Assembly: GCA_963753225.1 (NCBI GenBank)
Contig: CAVWBQ010000015.1
Span: 620,001 to 684,000 of the forward strand
Length of the DNA stretch: 64,000 nucleotides
Direction of reading: 5' to 3'
Source: Palsa-504 sp963753225
Lineage (GTDB): Bacteria > Actinomycetota > Actinomycetes > Streptosporangiales > Streptosporangiaceae
The notes under the pieces are model-generated. The model was given only the letters and a program-made list of their open reading frames with translations, ran no database searches and was not told where the DNA came from. The translations under genes were made by a program, and so were the position numbers. Below are positions 18,336 to 27,582 of this stretch, one piece after another (positions within the stretch are counted from its first letter, which is position 1; each line of letters opens with the position of its first letter).

Positions 18336-19440
18336 GGATGAAGCGGGCGGGGGTGTAAGGGGTTAGAGGGGCGGGCGGGGTCCCTGTGGTCAGGTCGGCG
18401 GTGATGAGGCGGGACAGGTGGGCGGCCAGGGTCACGCCGCTGTGGGTGACCGCGACGTAGATGCCCGGAGCGCCGGGGAGACGGCCCACGATGGACTGCT
18501 CGTCGACGGGGAGCGGGCGGACGCAGACCTTTAGCTCCACGACCCGGGCGTCGTCGAGGCCGCGCACGGTGCGCCGGGCGCGGGCGAGGAGTTCATCGGC
18601 CCAGCGGCGCAGCTCGGGTTCTGGGGTGTGCAGGTCCACGGCGGCCGCGGCGTCCTCGGCCTCCAGGTGGAGCAAGCCGCCGGGATGCGGGCGCAGGGCG
18701 AGGTCGGGGGTGTGCAGCAACCGCACCGGGCCCGGCAGGGTGACCGGGCCGATGCGGATCACCAGGCCGGGCGCGGCCGAGCCTGCGGTCTCCCAGGGGA
18801 CGAGGGGCACATCCGCGAGGGCGGGCGTCCAGCGGCCGGCGCAGCAGATTACCTCATCCGCTTCCAGGACGGCGCCGGTGGCGGTGCGGACCCGGGGCGC
18901 CGCGCCCGGCTCCAGGCTGGTGACGCGGCCGGGCTCGCCGGTGCGGACCTGCGCGCCGTGGCTCTGCGCGTGCGCGACCAGGCGGGCGATCAGCGGTTCG
19001 GTCAGCAGGTAGCCCTCACCGGGGAAGAACGCGGCCGCGGCGTCCGGCGGGACGCGCAGGGCCGGCTCGAGCGCGGTGGCCACTGCCGGGTCGACGAGGC
19101 GGGCCGGGTAGCCCCAATCGGTGAGGCGTTTCACCCGGGCTTCTAGTTCGGCGGCGCCCGCGGTCGCCAGCTCGACGTGGCCGGACGGCCGGTACCAGGC
19201 ATCGCCGTCGAGGTCAGGCGCGAGCTCGGCCCAGGCGCTCATCCCGGCGTGGTTGAGGTCGTGATAGTGCCTCGGCCCCTTGTCGTTCGAGTTGATCCAG
19301 GCGAAGCTCCATCGGCTGGTGGCGCGGCCCGGCTGGTCCTGGTCGAGCAGCGTGACCCGCAGGCCTGTCTCCGCCAGCCGGGCCGCCACCGAAGCTCCGA
19401 GGATGCCTGCGCCTATCACCACGTAGTGCCGGGACGACAT
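18325..19440 (-). CDS. FAD-dependent oxidoreductase (DAO/glycine oxidase-like)
   Basis: 371 residues. MSSRHYVVIGAGILGASVAA is the FAD dinucleotide-binding motif; TSRWSFAWINSNDKGP and the late GIYVAVTHSGVTLAAHL belong to the D-amino-acid-oxidase family. The ATG at 19440 is chosen; a second ATG three codons upstream is possible. It oxidises an amine or amino acid, with peroxide as by-product. It shares its upstream region, with a strong inverted repeat, with the divergent ATPase gene. Confidence 0.88.
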   Translation of the reverse strand: MSSRHYVVIGAGILGASVAARLAETGLRVTLLDQDQPGRATSRWSFAWINSNDKGPRHYHDLNHAGMSAWAELAPDLDGDAWYRPSGHVELATAGAAELEARVKRLTDWGYPARLVDPAVATALEPALRVPPDAAAAFFPGEGYLLTEPLIARLVAHAQSHGAQVRTGEPGRVTSLEPGAAPRVRTATGAVLEADEVICCAGRWTPALADVPLVPWETAGSAAPGLVIRIGPVTLPGPVRLLHTPDLALRPHPGGLLHLEAEDAAAAVDLHTPEPELRRWADELLARARRTVRGLDDARVVELKVCVRPLPVDEQSIVGRLPGAPGIYVAVTHSGVTLAAHLSRLITADLTTGTPPAPLTPYTPARFILSR

Positions 19441-19475
19441 GGAGACCATTATCGCCGAGGTACCGGAAACTTTTG

Positions 19476-19502
19476 TAAGTATAGTTATGAGAACTATACT
19501 TA
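19476..19502. promoter_or_regulatory. Perfect 11-bp inverted repeat covering two -10 boxes
   Basis: TAAGTATAGTT, 5-base spacer, AACTATACTTA. The right arm contains TATACT (19495-19500) with TTGTAA 16 bases upstream, ending 6 bases before the ATG at 19507, so the ATPase mRNA is probably leaderless. The left arm gives TATACT on the minus strand, pointing at the oxidoreductase. One dimeric repressor bound here would block both genes. The regulator is unknown. The AT-rich palindrome stands out in this GC-rich DNA. Confidence 0.65.
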
Positions 19503-19506
19503 TGAG

Positions 19507-20997
19507 ATGCGGAGTCTCATGCCCAGGCCCGTCGACATGTTCGACCGGGACTTCGAGTGGATGGAACTCGTATCGTTCGCGGCCGATGCCCGGCCAGGAG
19601 CCACCCTGGGCGTGGTATCCGGGCGCAGGAGGCAGGGCAAGACCTTCCTGCTCCGTGCGCTCTGCCAGGCCATGGGCGGCTTCTACTTCGCGGCGGAGGA
19701 AGCAGCCGATGGCGAGTCGCTGCGCCGGATCGGAACCGACCTCGGCGCGCACCTGGGCACCCCCGCGCCGCTGGAGTTCGGCGACTGGCGCGAAGTGGCG
19801 GACGCACTGCTCGCGCTCGGTCGTGAGCACCCGGCCCCAGTCGTCATCGACGAGTTCCCCTATCTGGCCAGGGCCAATCCGTCGCTACCGTCCATCATGC
19901 AGAACGCGTTCGGGCCGCGGCGGGCGGAGCGTGAGCAGAGCCGCGCCAGGCTGCTGCTGTGCGGCTCGGCGCTGTCGTTCATGGGCGGCCTGCTGGCGGG
20001 CGGCGCACCGCTGCGGGGCCGGGCGGGACTGGAACTGGTCGTCCCGACGCTTGATTACCGCGACGCCGCCGAGTTCTGGGGCGTCACGGATCCGGTGCTG
20101 GCCATCAAGGTGCACGCCATCGTGGGAGGCACCCCCGCCTACCGGCGTGAGTTCGCCCGCGACGACTCGCCTGCGGGGCCTGACGACTTCGACGGCTGGG
20201 TCACACGCACGGTCCTCAATCCGGCTAGTCCGCTGTTCCGGGAGGCCCGTTACCTGCTGGCGGACGAACCCGATCTGCGGGACGTCGGCCTGTACCACTC
20301 CGTTCTCACTGCCATCGCGGAGGGCAACAACAGCAGGGGCGGCATCGCCTCCTATATCGGCCGCAAGTCAGGTGACCTCGCGCATCCGCTGAACGTCCTG
20401 CAAGACTGCGGACTGATCACCCGGGAGCCGGACGCGTTCAGAGAGAACCGCAGCACGTTCCGGATCGCGGAACCGCTGATCACCTTCTACCACGCCGTGA
20501 TGCGGCCGATCTGGTCTGATCTGGAGCACACCCGGGACCCCAGCCGCCTGTGGCAACGCAGCCAGCGCCGCTTCACCAGCAACGTGCTCGGACCACATTT
20601 CGAGCAGGTCTGCCGGCATTGGACGCGGCATTTCGTCCCGGAGGAAACGGTCGGCGGCATCCCGTTCCGGGTTGAGACGGGGACCGTCCACGATCCGTCA
20701 GCCAAGACGAGCCATCAGCTGGACATGGTGGTATTCGGCCTGGAAGACGAGGCACCGGAGCCGGTCATCGCCATCGGCGAGGCTAAGTGGAACGAGGTCA
20801 TGAGCGTGACACACCTGGACCGGCTGCGTCACATCCGCGCCCTGATCGCGGCCCAGGGCCGCCCCGGCGCGGCCGGCGCCCGGCTGCTCTGCTTCAGCGG
20901 GGCCGGGTTCACCGACGGGCTCACTTACGAGGCCGGACAGCACACCGACGTGATCCTCCGCAGTCCAGCCGGGCTTTACCGGCGGCCAGCCCGCTAG
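19507..20997 (+). CDS. ATPase of the archaeal-type/DUF234 (STAND-like) family
   Basis: 496 residues from ATG 19507 (alternatives 19519 and 19537). Walker A-like SGRRRQGKTFLLRAL, Walker B-like PAPVVIDEFPYLAR, then sensor-type LLLCGSALSFM. C-terminal part (LYHSVLTAIAEGNNSRGGIASYIGRK; LQDCGLITREPDAF) is winged-helix, and the end (QLDMVVFGLED...AIGEAKWNEVM) has the D...ExK pattern of the DUF234 restriction-like nuclease fold. Proteins of this family are widespread and poorly understood; ATP-driven DNA or conflict-related roles are guesses. No partner operon gene downstream except AlkB 62 bases away. Confidence 0.85.
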   Translation: MRSLMPRPVDMFDRDFEWMELVSFAADARPGATLGVVSGRRRQGKTFLLRALCQAMGGFYFAAEEAADGESLRRIGTDLGAHLGTPAPLEFGDWREVADALLALGREHPAPVVIDEFPYLARANPSLPSIMQNAFGPRRAEREQSRARLLLCGSALSFMGGLLAGGAPLRGRAGLELVVPTLDYRDAAEFWGVTDPVLAIKVHAIVGGTPAYRREFARDDSPAGPDDFDGWVTRTVLNPASPLFREARYLLADEPDLRDVGLYHSVLTAIAEGNNSRGGIASYIGRKSGDLAHPLNVLQDCGLITREPDAFRENRSTFRIAEPLITFYHAVMRPIWSDLEHTRDPSRLWQRSQRRFTSNVLGPHFEQVCRHWTRHFVPEETVGGIPFRVETGTVHDPSAKTSHQLDMVVFGLEDEAPEPVIAIGEAKWNEVMSVTHLDRLRHIRALIAAQGRPGAAGARLLCFSGAGFTDGLTYEAGQHTDVILRSPAGLYRRPAR

Positions 20998-21059
20998 GGG
21001 TGGCGGCCGAGCCAGGCGGTACACCTAGCCTTCGAATATTCGTTTGGTAAGATGGCCGG

Positions 21060-21689
21060 GTGAGCGTTTCGGTGCAGGAATCGCTGCTGGATATGGCCGA
21101 CGAACCCGTGCTGAGCGTGCTCGGCGGCACGGTCAGGCGGACGTCGCTGAGCCGCGGCGCCTGGGTGGACTTGCGGCCGGGGTGGCTGACGGGGTCGGGC
21201 GCGGTGTTCGGCCGGCTGCTGGAGACGGTGCCGTGGCGGGCCGAGAAGCGGCATATGTACGACAGGGTGGTGGCGGTCCCCCGGCTGCTCTGCTTCTACG
21301 GCGAGGACGCACCGCTGCCCGATCCCGTGCTGACCGCCGCGCGGGAGGCGCTGAACGCGCGCTACGGCCCGGAGCTCGGCGAGCCGTTCCGCACTGCGGG
21401 CCTGTGCCTGTACCGGGACGGGCGGGACAGCGTGGCCTGGCACGGCGACACGATCGGGCGCGGCAGGACCGAGGACACCATGGTGGCCATCTTGTCGCTG
21501 GGCACGCCGCGGCCGCTGCTGCTGCGCCCGCGGGGCGGTGGCACGTCACTGCGGTTCGAGGTCGGTCACGGCGACCTGCTGGTCATGGGCGGCAGCTGCC
21601 AGCGCACCTGGGAGCACGCCGTGCCGAAGACGTCCAAGCCGGCCGGGCCGCGAATCAGCGTGCAGTTCCGCCCGCGCGGGGTGCGCTGA
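21060..21689 (+). CDS. AlkB-like 2-oxoglutarate/Fe(II)-dependent dioxygenase
   Basis: 209 residues from a GTG. The double-stranded beta-helix iron site is complete: WHGDTIG (His-x-Asp), later WEHAVPK (distal His) and RISVQFR (2-oxoglutarate Arg). CFYGEDAPLPDPV and AGLCLYRDGRDSVAWH match AlkB homologues. It would remove alkyl groups from DNA or RNA bases by oxidation. Possibly co-transcribed with the ATPase upstream. Confidence 0.92.
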   Translation: MSVSVQESLLDMADEPVLSVLGGTVRRTSLSRGAWVDLRPGWLTGSGAVFGRLLETVPWRAEKRHMYDRVVAVPRLLCFYGEDAPLPDPVLTAAREALNARYGPELGEPFRTAGLCLYRDGRDSVAWHGDTIGRGRTEDTMVAILSLGTPRPLLLRPRGGGTSLRFEVGHGDLLVMGGSCQRTWEHAVPKTSKPAGPRISVQFRPRGVR

Positions 21690-21823
21690 CGCGAAGGGCC
21701 GGACGAAGAGTTCCGCGACTTCATGTATGGACGCTGGCCGGCCACGGTACGGCTCGGGGCACGAGGTCGCGTCGGGGACGACCTGACCGGCCGCGTGCGC
21801 GCCCGGGCCCGGGCATGGGAACA

Positions 21824-21867
21824 GGTGCCCGGCCCCGCTATCGGGACCGGGCACCCGCGCCGGTTTT
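21824..21867 (+). terminator. Probable intrinsic terminator after the AlkB gene
   Basis: GGTGCCCGG (21824-21832) pairs with CCGGGCACC (21847-21855), followed within 10 bases by a TTTT run. It lies between the convergent AlkB and chaplin genes. Confidence 0.55.
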
Positions 21868-21874
21868 CTGTGGG

Positions 21875-22465
21875 TTAGCCGTTGCTGGCGTTGCCCGTGG
21901 TGTGGGTCTGGGTCGGCGTCTGGGTGCAGTTCCGGTTGGCCGACGAGGTGAGAATGCCGGTGTTCACGACGCCGAGAGCGCGCGCCACGCCGACGATCGG
22001 CACCTGGACGACACCCAGGCCCGCCTTGACCGGGATGCTGTTGTTGCAGACCTGGATCGGCACCTGATTGCCGCTCACGTTCACCAGGCTGTCGTGGTTG
22101 AAGCCGCTCGGACCGGACTTGGCGTGGCCCTTGGGCGCCGTTGGCTTGGTCTTCGTCGTCGAGGTGTGGGTCTGGGTCGGCGTCTGGGTGCAGTTCCGGT
22201 CGGCCGACGAGGTGAGAGTGCCGGTGTTCAGGACGCCGACAGCGCCCGCCACGCCGCCGATCGGCACCTGGACGACACCCAGGCCCGCCTTGACCGGGAT
22301 GCTGTTGTTGCAGACCTGGATCGGCACCTGATTGCCGCTCACGTTCACCAGGCTGTCGTGGTTGAAGCCGCCCGGACCGGAGGCAGCGTGGGCCACCGGC
22401 GCGGACACGCCTACGAGAGCAGCCGTCGCGACGGTGAGGGCGAAGGCGCGATTCTTTCCGGACAT
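21875..22465 (-). CDS. Secreted protein with two chaplin-like domains
   Basis: 196 residues, ATG after GAGGGAAG. Signal peptide: KNR, then AFALTVATAALVGVSAPVAHA with an A-x-A cleavage site. Two near-identical domains follow, each opening GFNHDSLVNVSGNQVPIQVC and ending NRNCTQTPTQTHT; each has two Cys, as in chaplins, and strongly beta-prone Val/Ile stretches. Chaplins form amyloid-like surface layers on aerial hyphae and spores. The linker between repeats is Thr/Lys/Pro rich. The repeats lie in an unusual consensus (IQVCNNSIPVKAGLG), so it may be a divergent chaplin subfamily. No sorting signal is seen. Confidence 0.78.
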   Translation of the reverse strand: MSGKNRAFALTVATAALVGVSAPVAHAASGPGGFNHDSLVNVSGNQVPIQVCNNSIPVKAGLGVVQVPIGGVAGAVGVLNTGTLTSSADRNCTQTPTQTHTSTTKTKPTAPKGHAKSGPSGFNHDSLVNVSGNQVPIQVCNNSIPVKAGLGVVQVPIVGVARALGVVNTGILTSSANRNCTQTPTQTHTTGNASNG

Positions 22466-23013
22466 ACTTAACTTCCCTCATTTGATATGGTTATTAGTCA
22501 CGCGCTGCGCGTGATGCTCCGTGTACCAGCGAAACCATACATGAGCGGCCGTAGACGACGCGGCAAGTTAGCCGGCTCACCGTAGTTTTTTTCCAGCGAA
22601 TTCCGATAGCTATAAGGTACTTGCGCTGATTTATCGCTAACCGTTTCTGACCATCGCGAATGCGCAGTATTCGCGAGATCAGGACAAATGGGAAATCCCC
22701 TGGTCGGCCGTTGATAGCGACGGCGCAAAGCCGGACGGAAGAGGGCGAGATGCCAGGTCCGGCGGTTAAGGGAAAGTCGCGGCTGCGCCCGGTGGCACCG
22801 GTTACGGATCATAATCTGGGAAGGCGTGCGACTGAGGAACTCCCTAACGCAGAGCAGCCCGCCGAGCATCGAGCCGATGCCGCCGAGTACTGATGTCCCG
22901 GTTGGTCGTGGCATAGCCGTCATGCCGGGCGTGTGCCCGCGCGTTCCGCTTCCCCAGCCCCCGGGCGGCACCTGCTTCGCAGGCTAGCGCCCCGCGAGGG
23001 ACAAAGGAGAGGC
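22466..23013. other. Intergenic region without a recognisable gene
   Basis: About 550 bases between the chaplin start and an IS110 remnant. GC content is visibly lower at 22570-22700 (for example around 22600), as expected for promoter DNA of the chaplin gene. Short frames exist but look like noise. Confidence 0.5.
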
Positions 23014-23094
23014 GTGGAAGAGGTAACCGACGAGCCGCTGCACCGGAACCGGGTGTGCGGCATCGACATCGGCAAGGATCGGAGCCAGTGCCAG
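23014..23094 (+). pseudogene. IS110-family transposase N-terminal remnant
   Basis: A GTG frame with AGGAG upstream encodes HRNRVCGIDIGKDRSQC, the conserved N-terminus of IS110 (DEDD) transposases with the first catalytic Asp. Similarity stops within 30 codons and is followed by unrelated sequence up to the thymidylyltransferase gene. It marks an old insertion or deletion at the start of the polysaccharide region. Confidence 0.6.
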
Positions 23095-23254
23095 GGATCG
23101 TGGAATAGTAGTCTTACGCACACCCGCCGGCAAGCGATTATTGGCTTTATTTGTGAACTGCGGATGATTGCGTCGAATGCTCCGCGGCGGCGGCCTGCCT
23201 GCCGTTAGCGAAACTGCCGCGCATCCGGGGGCCGGGTGCGCTAACTTTTTAATC

Positions 23255-24322
23255 ATGAAGGCACTTGTGCTGGCAGGGGGATCGGGCAGTCGGCTTCGCC
23301 CGATTACGCATACGTTCGCCAAGCAACTGGTCCCCGTGGCCAATAAGCCCGTTCTGTTCTATGGCCTCGAGGCCATACGAGACGCCGGCATTATAGACGT
23401 CGGGATCGTGGTGGGTGAGACCGCGGCGACCATCCGGGGAGCCGTCGGCGATGGCCAGGCGTTCGGGCTCAATGTCACCTATATCAGGCAGGAAGCCGCG
23501 CTCGGGCTGGCCCACGCGGTCCTTATCGCGCGTGACTTCCTAGGCGGCGACGATTTTGTTATGTACCTGGGCGACAATTTCATCGTCGGCGGCATCACCG
23601 CCCTGGTCGATGAGTTCAGGTCGCGCCGGCCCGATGCGCAGATCCTGCTGACCACGGTGCCGGATCCGCGCCAGTTCGGCGTCGCCGAACTCGACGAGGC
23701 CGGCACCGTGGTCAGCTTGGTGGAGAAGCCCCAGTGCCCGAGGAGCGATCTCGCGCTAGTCGGGGTCTACATCTTCACCCCCGCCGTGCACGAGGCCGTG
23801 CGCCAGCTCAGCCCGTCGGTCCGCGGGGAACTCGAGATCACCGAGGCCCTGCAGTGGCTGCTCGACGCCGGCCGCAAGGTACGGTCCACGATCATCTCGG
23901 GATACTGGAAGGACACCGGCAACGTCGCCGACATGCTCGAGGTCAACCGCATGGTGCTGGAGAGCGCCGAGGCGCTTCAACACGGCACGGTAGACGACGC
24001 GACCGAGCTCATCGGCCGCGTGGTGATCGAGCGTGACGCCCGGGTCAGCCGCTCGCGCATCGTGGGCCCCGCCGTCATTGGTGCGGGAACGCGGGTGGAC
24101 GGTTCCTATGTCGGCCCGTTCACCTCCATCGCCGAGGGCTGCATCATCGTCGACAGCGAGATCGAGTACTCCATTGTGCTGCGCGGGGCCTCCGTCAGCG
24201 GAGTCAGGCGGATCGAGGCATCGCTCATCGGCCACGACGTCGAGGTGACCCCGGCGCCGAACGTGCCCCGGGCGCACCGCCTGGTACTCGGCGATCACAG
24301 CAAGGTGCAGATCAGCTCATGA
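23255..24322 (+). CDS. rmlA: Glucose-1-phosphate thymidylyltransferase, long form
   Basis: 355 residues from the ATG at 23255. KALVLAGGSGSRLRPIT is the nucleotide-binding signature, with FAKQLVPVANKP, YLGDNFIVGG (metal Asp) and LVEKPQCPRSDLALVGVYIF following. The C-terminal ~100 residues form a left-handed beta-helix (hexapeptide repeats from TELIGRVVIERDARV). This long form is the one found in antibiotic and glycan clusters of actinobacteria. It makes dTDP-glucose from dTTP and glucose-1-phosphate. The stop overlaps the next gene (ATGA). Confidence 0.92.
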   Translation: MKALVLAGGSGSRLRPITHTFAKQLVPVANKPVLFYGLEAIRDAGIIDVGIVVGETAATIRGAVGDGQAFGLNVTYIRQEAALGLAHAVLIARDFLGGDDFVMYLGDNFIVGGITALVDEFRSRRPDAQILLTTVPDPRQFGVAELDEAGTVVSLVEKPQCPRSDLALVGVYIFTPAVHEAVRQLSPSVRGELEITEALQWLLDAGRKVRSTIISGYWKDTGNVADMLEVNRMVLESAEALQHGTVDDATELIGRVVIERDARVSRSRIVGPAVIGAGTRVDGSYVGPFTSIAEGCIIVDSEIEYSIVLRGASVSGVRRIEASLIGHDVEVTPAPNVPRAHRLVLGDHSKVQISS

Positions 24323-25347
24323 GAATCCTGGCAGCCGGGGGAGCCGGGTTCATCGGCTCACATTACGTCCGCACCCTGATCTCCGGGGGGTATCCCGGGT
24401 TCACCGACGCCCGGGTGACCGTGCTCGACAAACTCACCTACGCCGGAAACCTGGCCAACCTGCAGCCGGTCGCGAGCCACCCTCGGTTCACGTTCATCCG
24501 CGGAGACATCTGCGACGCGGCACTGGTCGGGGCGGTGGCGCGGGACCACGACATCGTGATCAACTTCGCCGCCGAGACCCACGTCGACCGGTCCATCGCC
24601 GGTGCGTCGGATTTCGTCGCGGCCAATGTCGCCGGCGTCCAGGTCCTGCTGCAGGCGTGCCTGGACGCGGGGGTCCGGCGCGTCGTCCAGGTCTCCACCG
24701 ACGAGGTATACGGCAGCGTGGCCCGCGGCTCGTGGTCGGAGGACGCGCCGCTGGCGCCCAACTCACCGTACGCGGCGGCCAAAGCCGGCGGGGACCTCAT
24801 GGCCCGCGCCTACTTCAGGACCCACGGGCTCGATGTCCTCATCACGCGCTGCGTCAACAACTACGGTCCCTACCAGTTCCCCGAGAAGGTCATCCCGCTC
24901 TTTGCCACTAACCTCGTCGACGGGCTAGCGGTCCCGCTCTACGGCGATGGCGGGAACGTCCGCGGCTGGATCCACGTGGACGACCACTGCCGCGGCATCC
25001 AGCTTGCCCTCGAGCGAGGCCAGGGCGGAGGCATCTACCACATCGCCGGTGACGTGGAGCTGACCAACATCCAGCTCACGCAGGCCCTGCTGGACTGCTG
25101 CCACGCGAGCTGGGACATGGTCACGCGGGTCGAGGACCGCAAGGGCCACGACCGCCGCTACAGCCTCGACGACTCGGCGCTGCGCGCCCTTGGCTATGCT
25201 CCCCGCACGCCGTTCCCTCCTGGCCTGCGCGCGACTGTGCAGTGGTACCGGGACAACCGTTCCTGGTGGGAGCCGCTCAAGCAGCCGCCCCGCGAGCCCG
25301 GTCTGCGGCCACAGGCCCGCGCGGCCACTCCCCTGGGCGCGCCGTGA
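24319..25347 (+). CDS. rmlB: dTDP-glucose 4,6-dehydratase
   Basis: 342 residues. GGAGFIGSHYVR (NAD+ binding), NFAAETHVDRSI, STDEVYGS (catalytic Thr-Asp-Glu) and SPYAAAKAGGD (catalytic Tyr-x3-Lys) are all intact. It makes dTDP-4-keto-6-deoxyglucose. With rmlA it provides an activated deoxysugar precursor; no rmlC or rmlD is in the window, so the final sugar (rhamnose or another 6-deoxyhexose) is open. The C-terminal ~25 residues are Pro/Arg rich and not conserved. Confidence 0.93.
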   Translation: MRILAAGGAGFIGSHYVRTLISGGYPGFTDARVTVLDKLTYAGNLANLQPVASHPRFTFIRGDICDAALVGAVARDHDIVINFAAETHVDRSIAGASDFVAANVAGVQVLLQACLDAGVRRVVQVSTDEVYGSVARGSWSEDAPLAPNSPYAAAKAGGDLMARAYFRTHGLDVLITRCVNNYGPYQFPEKVIPLFATNLVDGLAVPLYGDGGNVRGWIHVDDHCRGIQLALERGQGGGIYHIAGDVELTNIQLTQALLDCCHASWDMVTRVEDRKGHDRRYSLDDSALRALGYAPRTPFPPGLRATVQWYRDNRSWWEPLKQPPREPGLRPQARAATPLGAP

Positions 25348-25388
25348 CGCTGTGGCCGCGTAGCAGCAGACCGAGCCGCCGTCCGTCG

Positions 25389-26636
25389 TCACGTCGCCCT
25401 GGATGGTCGCCCTGGATGGTCGCCCTGGATGGCAAAGCCGGCGCAGCGGTCCGGTTCACGGCGCTGGAGATCCTCGGTGGTGGCGGCCACCCCGAGGCTG
25501 AGGTTGACCGGCTCCACGTGCATCTCGGCCCGCGACACCCGGGACATGTGCAGGAGGTCGTCGATGAGGTTGCCCATTCGCTCGCTGGCGGATTCGATGC
25601 GCGCCGCGTAGTCTCGCCCCGTCGCGCCGAGACGGTCGCCGTCCTCTTCGACCAGCGCTTCGCTGAACCCGCTCAATGCCCGCAGCGGAGCACGCAAGTC
25701 ATGGAAGATGGAGTAGCTGAACGCTTCCAGGCTCTGGCTGGCTCGCCGCAGATCGGCCGTACGCTCTGTCATCCGGGCCTCCAGGCCGGTGTTGAGCGCG
25801 CGGACCGCGGCCTCGGCCTCCGCCCGTCCCGCCACAGCCGGCCTAGCAGCCACGCCGCGAGGAACAGGACTATGCTCAGCGCGCCCGCGACGGCCAGGAC
25901 CGTCAGGCGGAGGCGGTTCGCGCCGGCGAACGCCGTCGCCTCCGAGACGTCCGCAAGCACCGTCCAGCCGAGATCGCCGACGGGCGTGTAGGCAGAAAGT
26001 ACCCGGCCGCCATGGGTGTCGATGGACACGATCCCGGTCTGGCCGGCCAGCGCCCGGCGAACCCGCGGGTCCTGAGCCGCGGACACCAGCCCGGACCGGG
26101 TTCTGGGAGTGGCCAGGATCATGCTGCGCTGGTCGGTGACGGTGAGCGCTCCCCCTGCCCTTGCTCGAAGCTGGTGACGAACTGCTGGATGGCGGTGAGC
26201 TGATAACCGAGCGACAGATATCCGATGACCGGCGCGGACCCCGCCGGCGCGCCCGGCACCCGGATCGGGGTCGCTACCGCGACGACCAGGGGGTATCCCG
26301 CAGCCGCGGTTCGCACCGCCGAGGACACGTGGGTTGCGCCGGTCCGGCTGACCCCTTGGTACCAGTCGCGGTAGCTGAAGCTCTGGCCGATGATCGAAGG
26401 GCTGCGCGGCCGCCACTGCTGCCGCCGAACGCGGCGAGCAGGGCGCTGCTCTTGGCGAACCCTGCCGCTTGCGTGGCGATACCGCCCATCTGGTCGGCAA
26501 CCGCCCGCGCCTCAAGCGCCGCGGAACTCTGTACCTGGGCCCGCACCTCTCGTGTGACGGCGTCGCTGCCCAGGGAAATTGCCGCATACGTGAGGATTGC
26601 CAACGGCAACAGCGTGAGCAGCGTGAACAGTGCCAT
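25389..26636 (-). pseudogene. Sensor histidine kinase, frameshifted and 3'-truncated
   Basis: Pieces of one kinase lie in order in changing frames: an N-terminal membrane segment (ALFTLLTLLPLAILTYAAI) with start of an extracellular sensor domain (26636 to ~26400), more sensor domain (GYPLVVAVATPIRVPG, ~26330-26150), the domain end plus second membrane helix (LTVLAVAGALSIVLFLAAWL, ~26150-25830), then HisKA (SYSIFHDLRAPLRALSGF with the phospho-acceptor His, 25853-25389). At least three frameshifts separate them, and the ATPase domain is missing: similarity ends near 25430 at three 13-bp tandem units (25401-25436). Either a dead gene or several sequence errors; the missing 3' end favours a dead gene. 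Confidence 0.75.
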
Positions 26637-27330
26637 GATCCATCGCGGTTAAGGTCGCCGGGCGGCGGAATGCGCGACTGCTGCGGAGCCACGCGAACCC
26701 TCCCCGCGGCGGCTTCAACCTGGACCTGGCTCCGGCGCCCCACCGCGTGGCGCCGTCCCAGACCAGGCCGGCCGCTATCGCCGCCAGGAGGGCTAGGCCG
26801 CCGAACGCGCGCGCGCGCGAGCCGGTCTGGATGATGGGCCCGCTATCCCCGAGGATCTGGGACGAGATGCGCTCGCGAGGCGGGACTCTCGCCTGCTCCT
26901 GCTGTGCCGCCAGGAGAAGGCCGAGCACGTGCGCCGCGACCACGAACGTGCGGTGGGCATCCGCTGCAACCGGCGAGGCCGCCGTCAGCTTGGCAAGCGG
27001 GAGGCCGTAATCGGGATATTCCTCGTTAGACAGGTTGACGAGCGCGAGGTTGACATCATCGCCGCCGCCTGCGGCGGCGATCTGGCGCTGCGCCGACGGG
27101 CTCATCAGAATCTGGACCATTGCCTCGCAGCTGCTGATGAGCGACGGCGCGAACATGTAGTAGGCATTCGGGGCATTCTGAGTGTTAGGCAGGGACAACT
27201 CTACTGTTGCGCTTTCGAGGTACATAGGCTGGCTAATCTCAATGCCGTACCCCGCCCCGGCCGCCAGGAGGAGCACCGCCATCGCCAGGGTCAGGCGAAG
27301 CCTTTTTCGCGCCTTCCCGAGAGGATTCAT
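26512..27330 (-). CDS. Wzz-like polysaccharide chain-length/co-polymerase protein
   Basis: 272 residues from ATG 27330. A transmembrane segment near the start (LTLAMAVLLLAAGAGYGI), a periplasmic-type domain (MYLESATVELSLPN; APSLISSCEAMVQILMSPS), and a second membrane segment near residue 190 (AFGGLALLAAIAAGLVW) give the two-helix topology of actinobacterial Wzz-like proteins. The last ~40 codons overlap the histidine-kinase start region and are probably artefactual, so the true C-terminus is uncertain. Likely controls glycan export or length together with the next gene, which is divergent. Confidence 0.65.
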   Translation of the reverse strand: MNPLGKARKRLRLTLAMAVLLLAAGAGYGIEISQPMYLESATVELSLPNTQNAPNAYYMFAPSLISSCEAMVQILMSPSAQRQIAAAGGGDDVNLALVNLSNEEYPDYGLPLAKLTAASPVAADAHRTFVVAAHVLGLLLAAQQEQARVPPRERISSQILGDSGPIIQTGSRARAFGGLALLAAIAAGLVWDGATRWGAGARSRLKPPRGGFAWLRSSRAFRRPATLTAMDHGTVHAAHAVAVGNPHVCGNFPGQRRRHTRGAGPGTEFRGA

Positions 27331-27582
27331 CACGCCACCGCCATCGCATTCTCCCTGCTTTTCTGCTGCCCGCGCGAAGACCGCGGGCTCTTCTGGACGA
27401 TACCGGTCCGCCGCGAGACAACTATAGTGAACCAAGGCGGAGCACGGGCAGTTCATCAGCCGTAAACTCAGGACAAAGGAAGGCGGCACCCCTCATCCAG
27501 GAAATCCCTTATGGTCTGTTTTTCCGGAAACGTGCGTGCCACCAACGCGGAAGCCGTACATTCGACTATTTAGGCGGGATGG

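Noticed and set aside
22660..22893. 77-codon plus-strand frame as a gene
   Set aside because: No start signal and no conserved pattern; lies in the chaplin upstream region.
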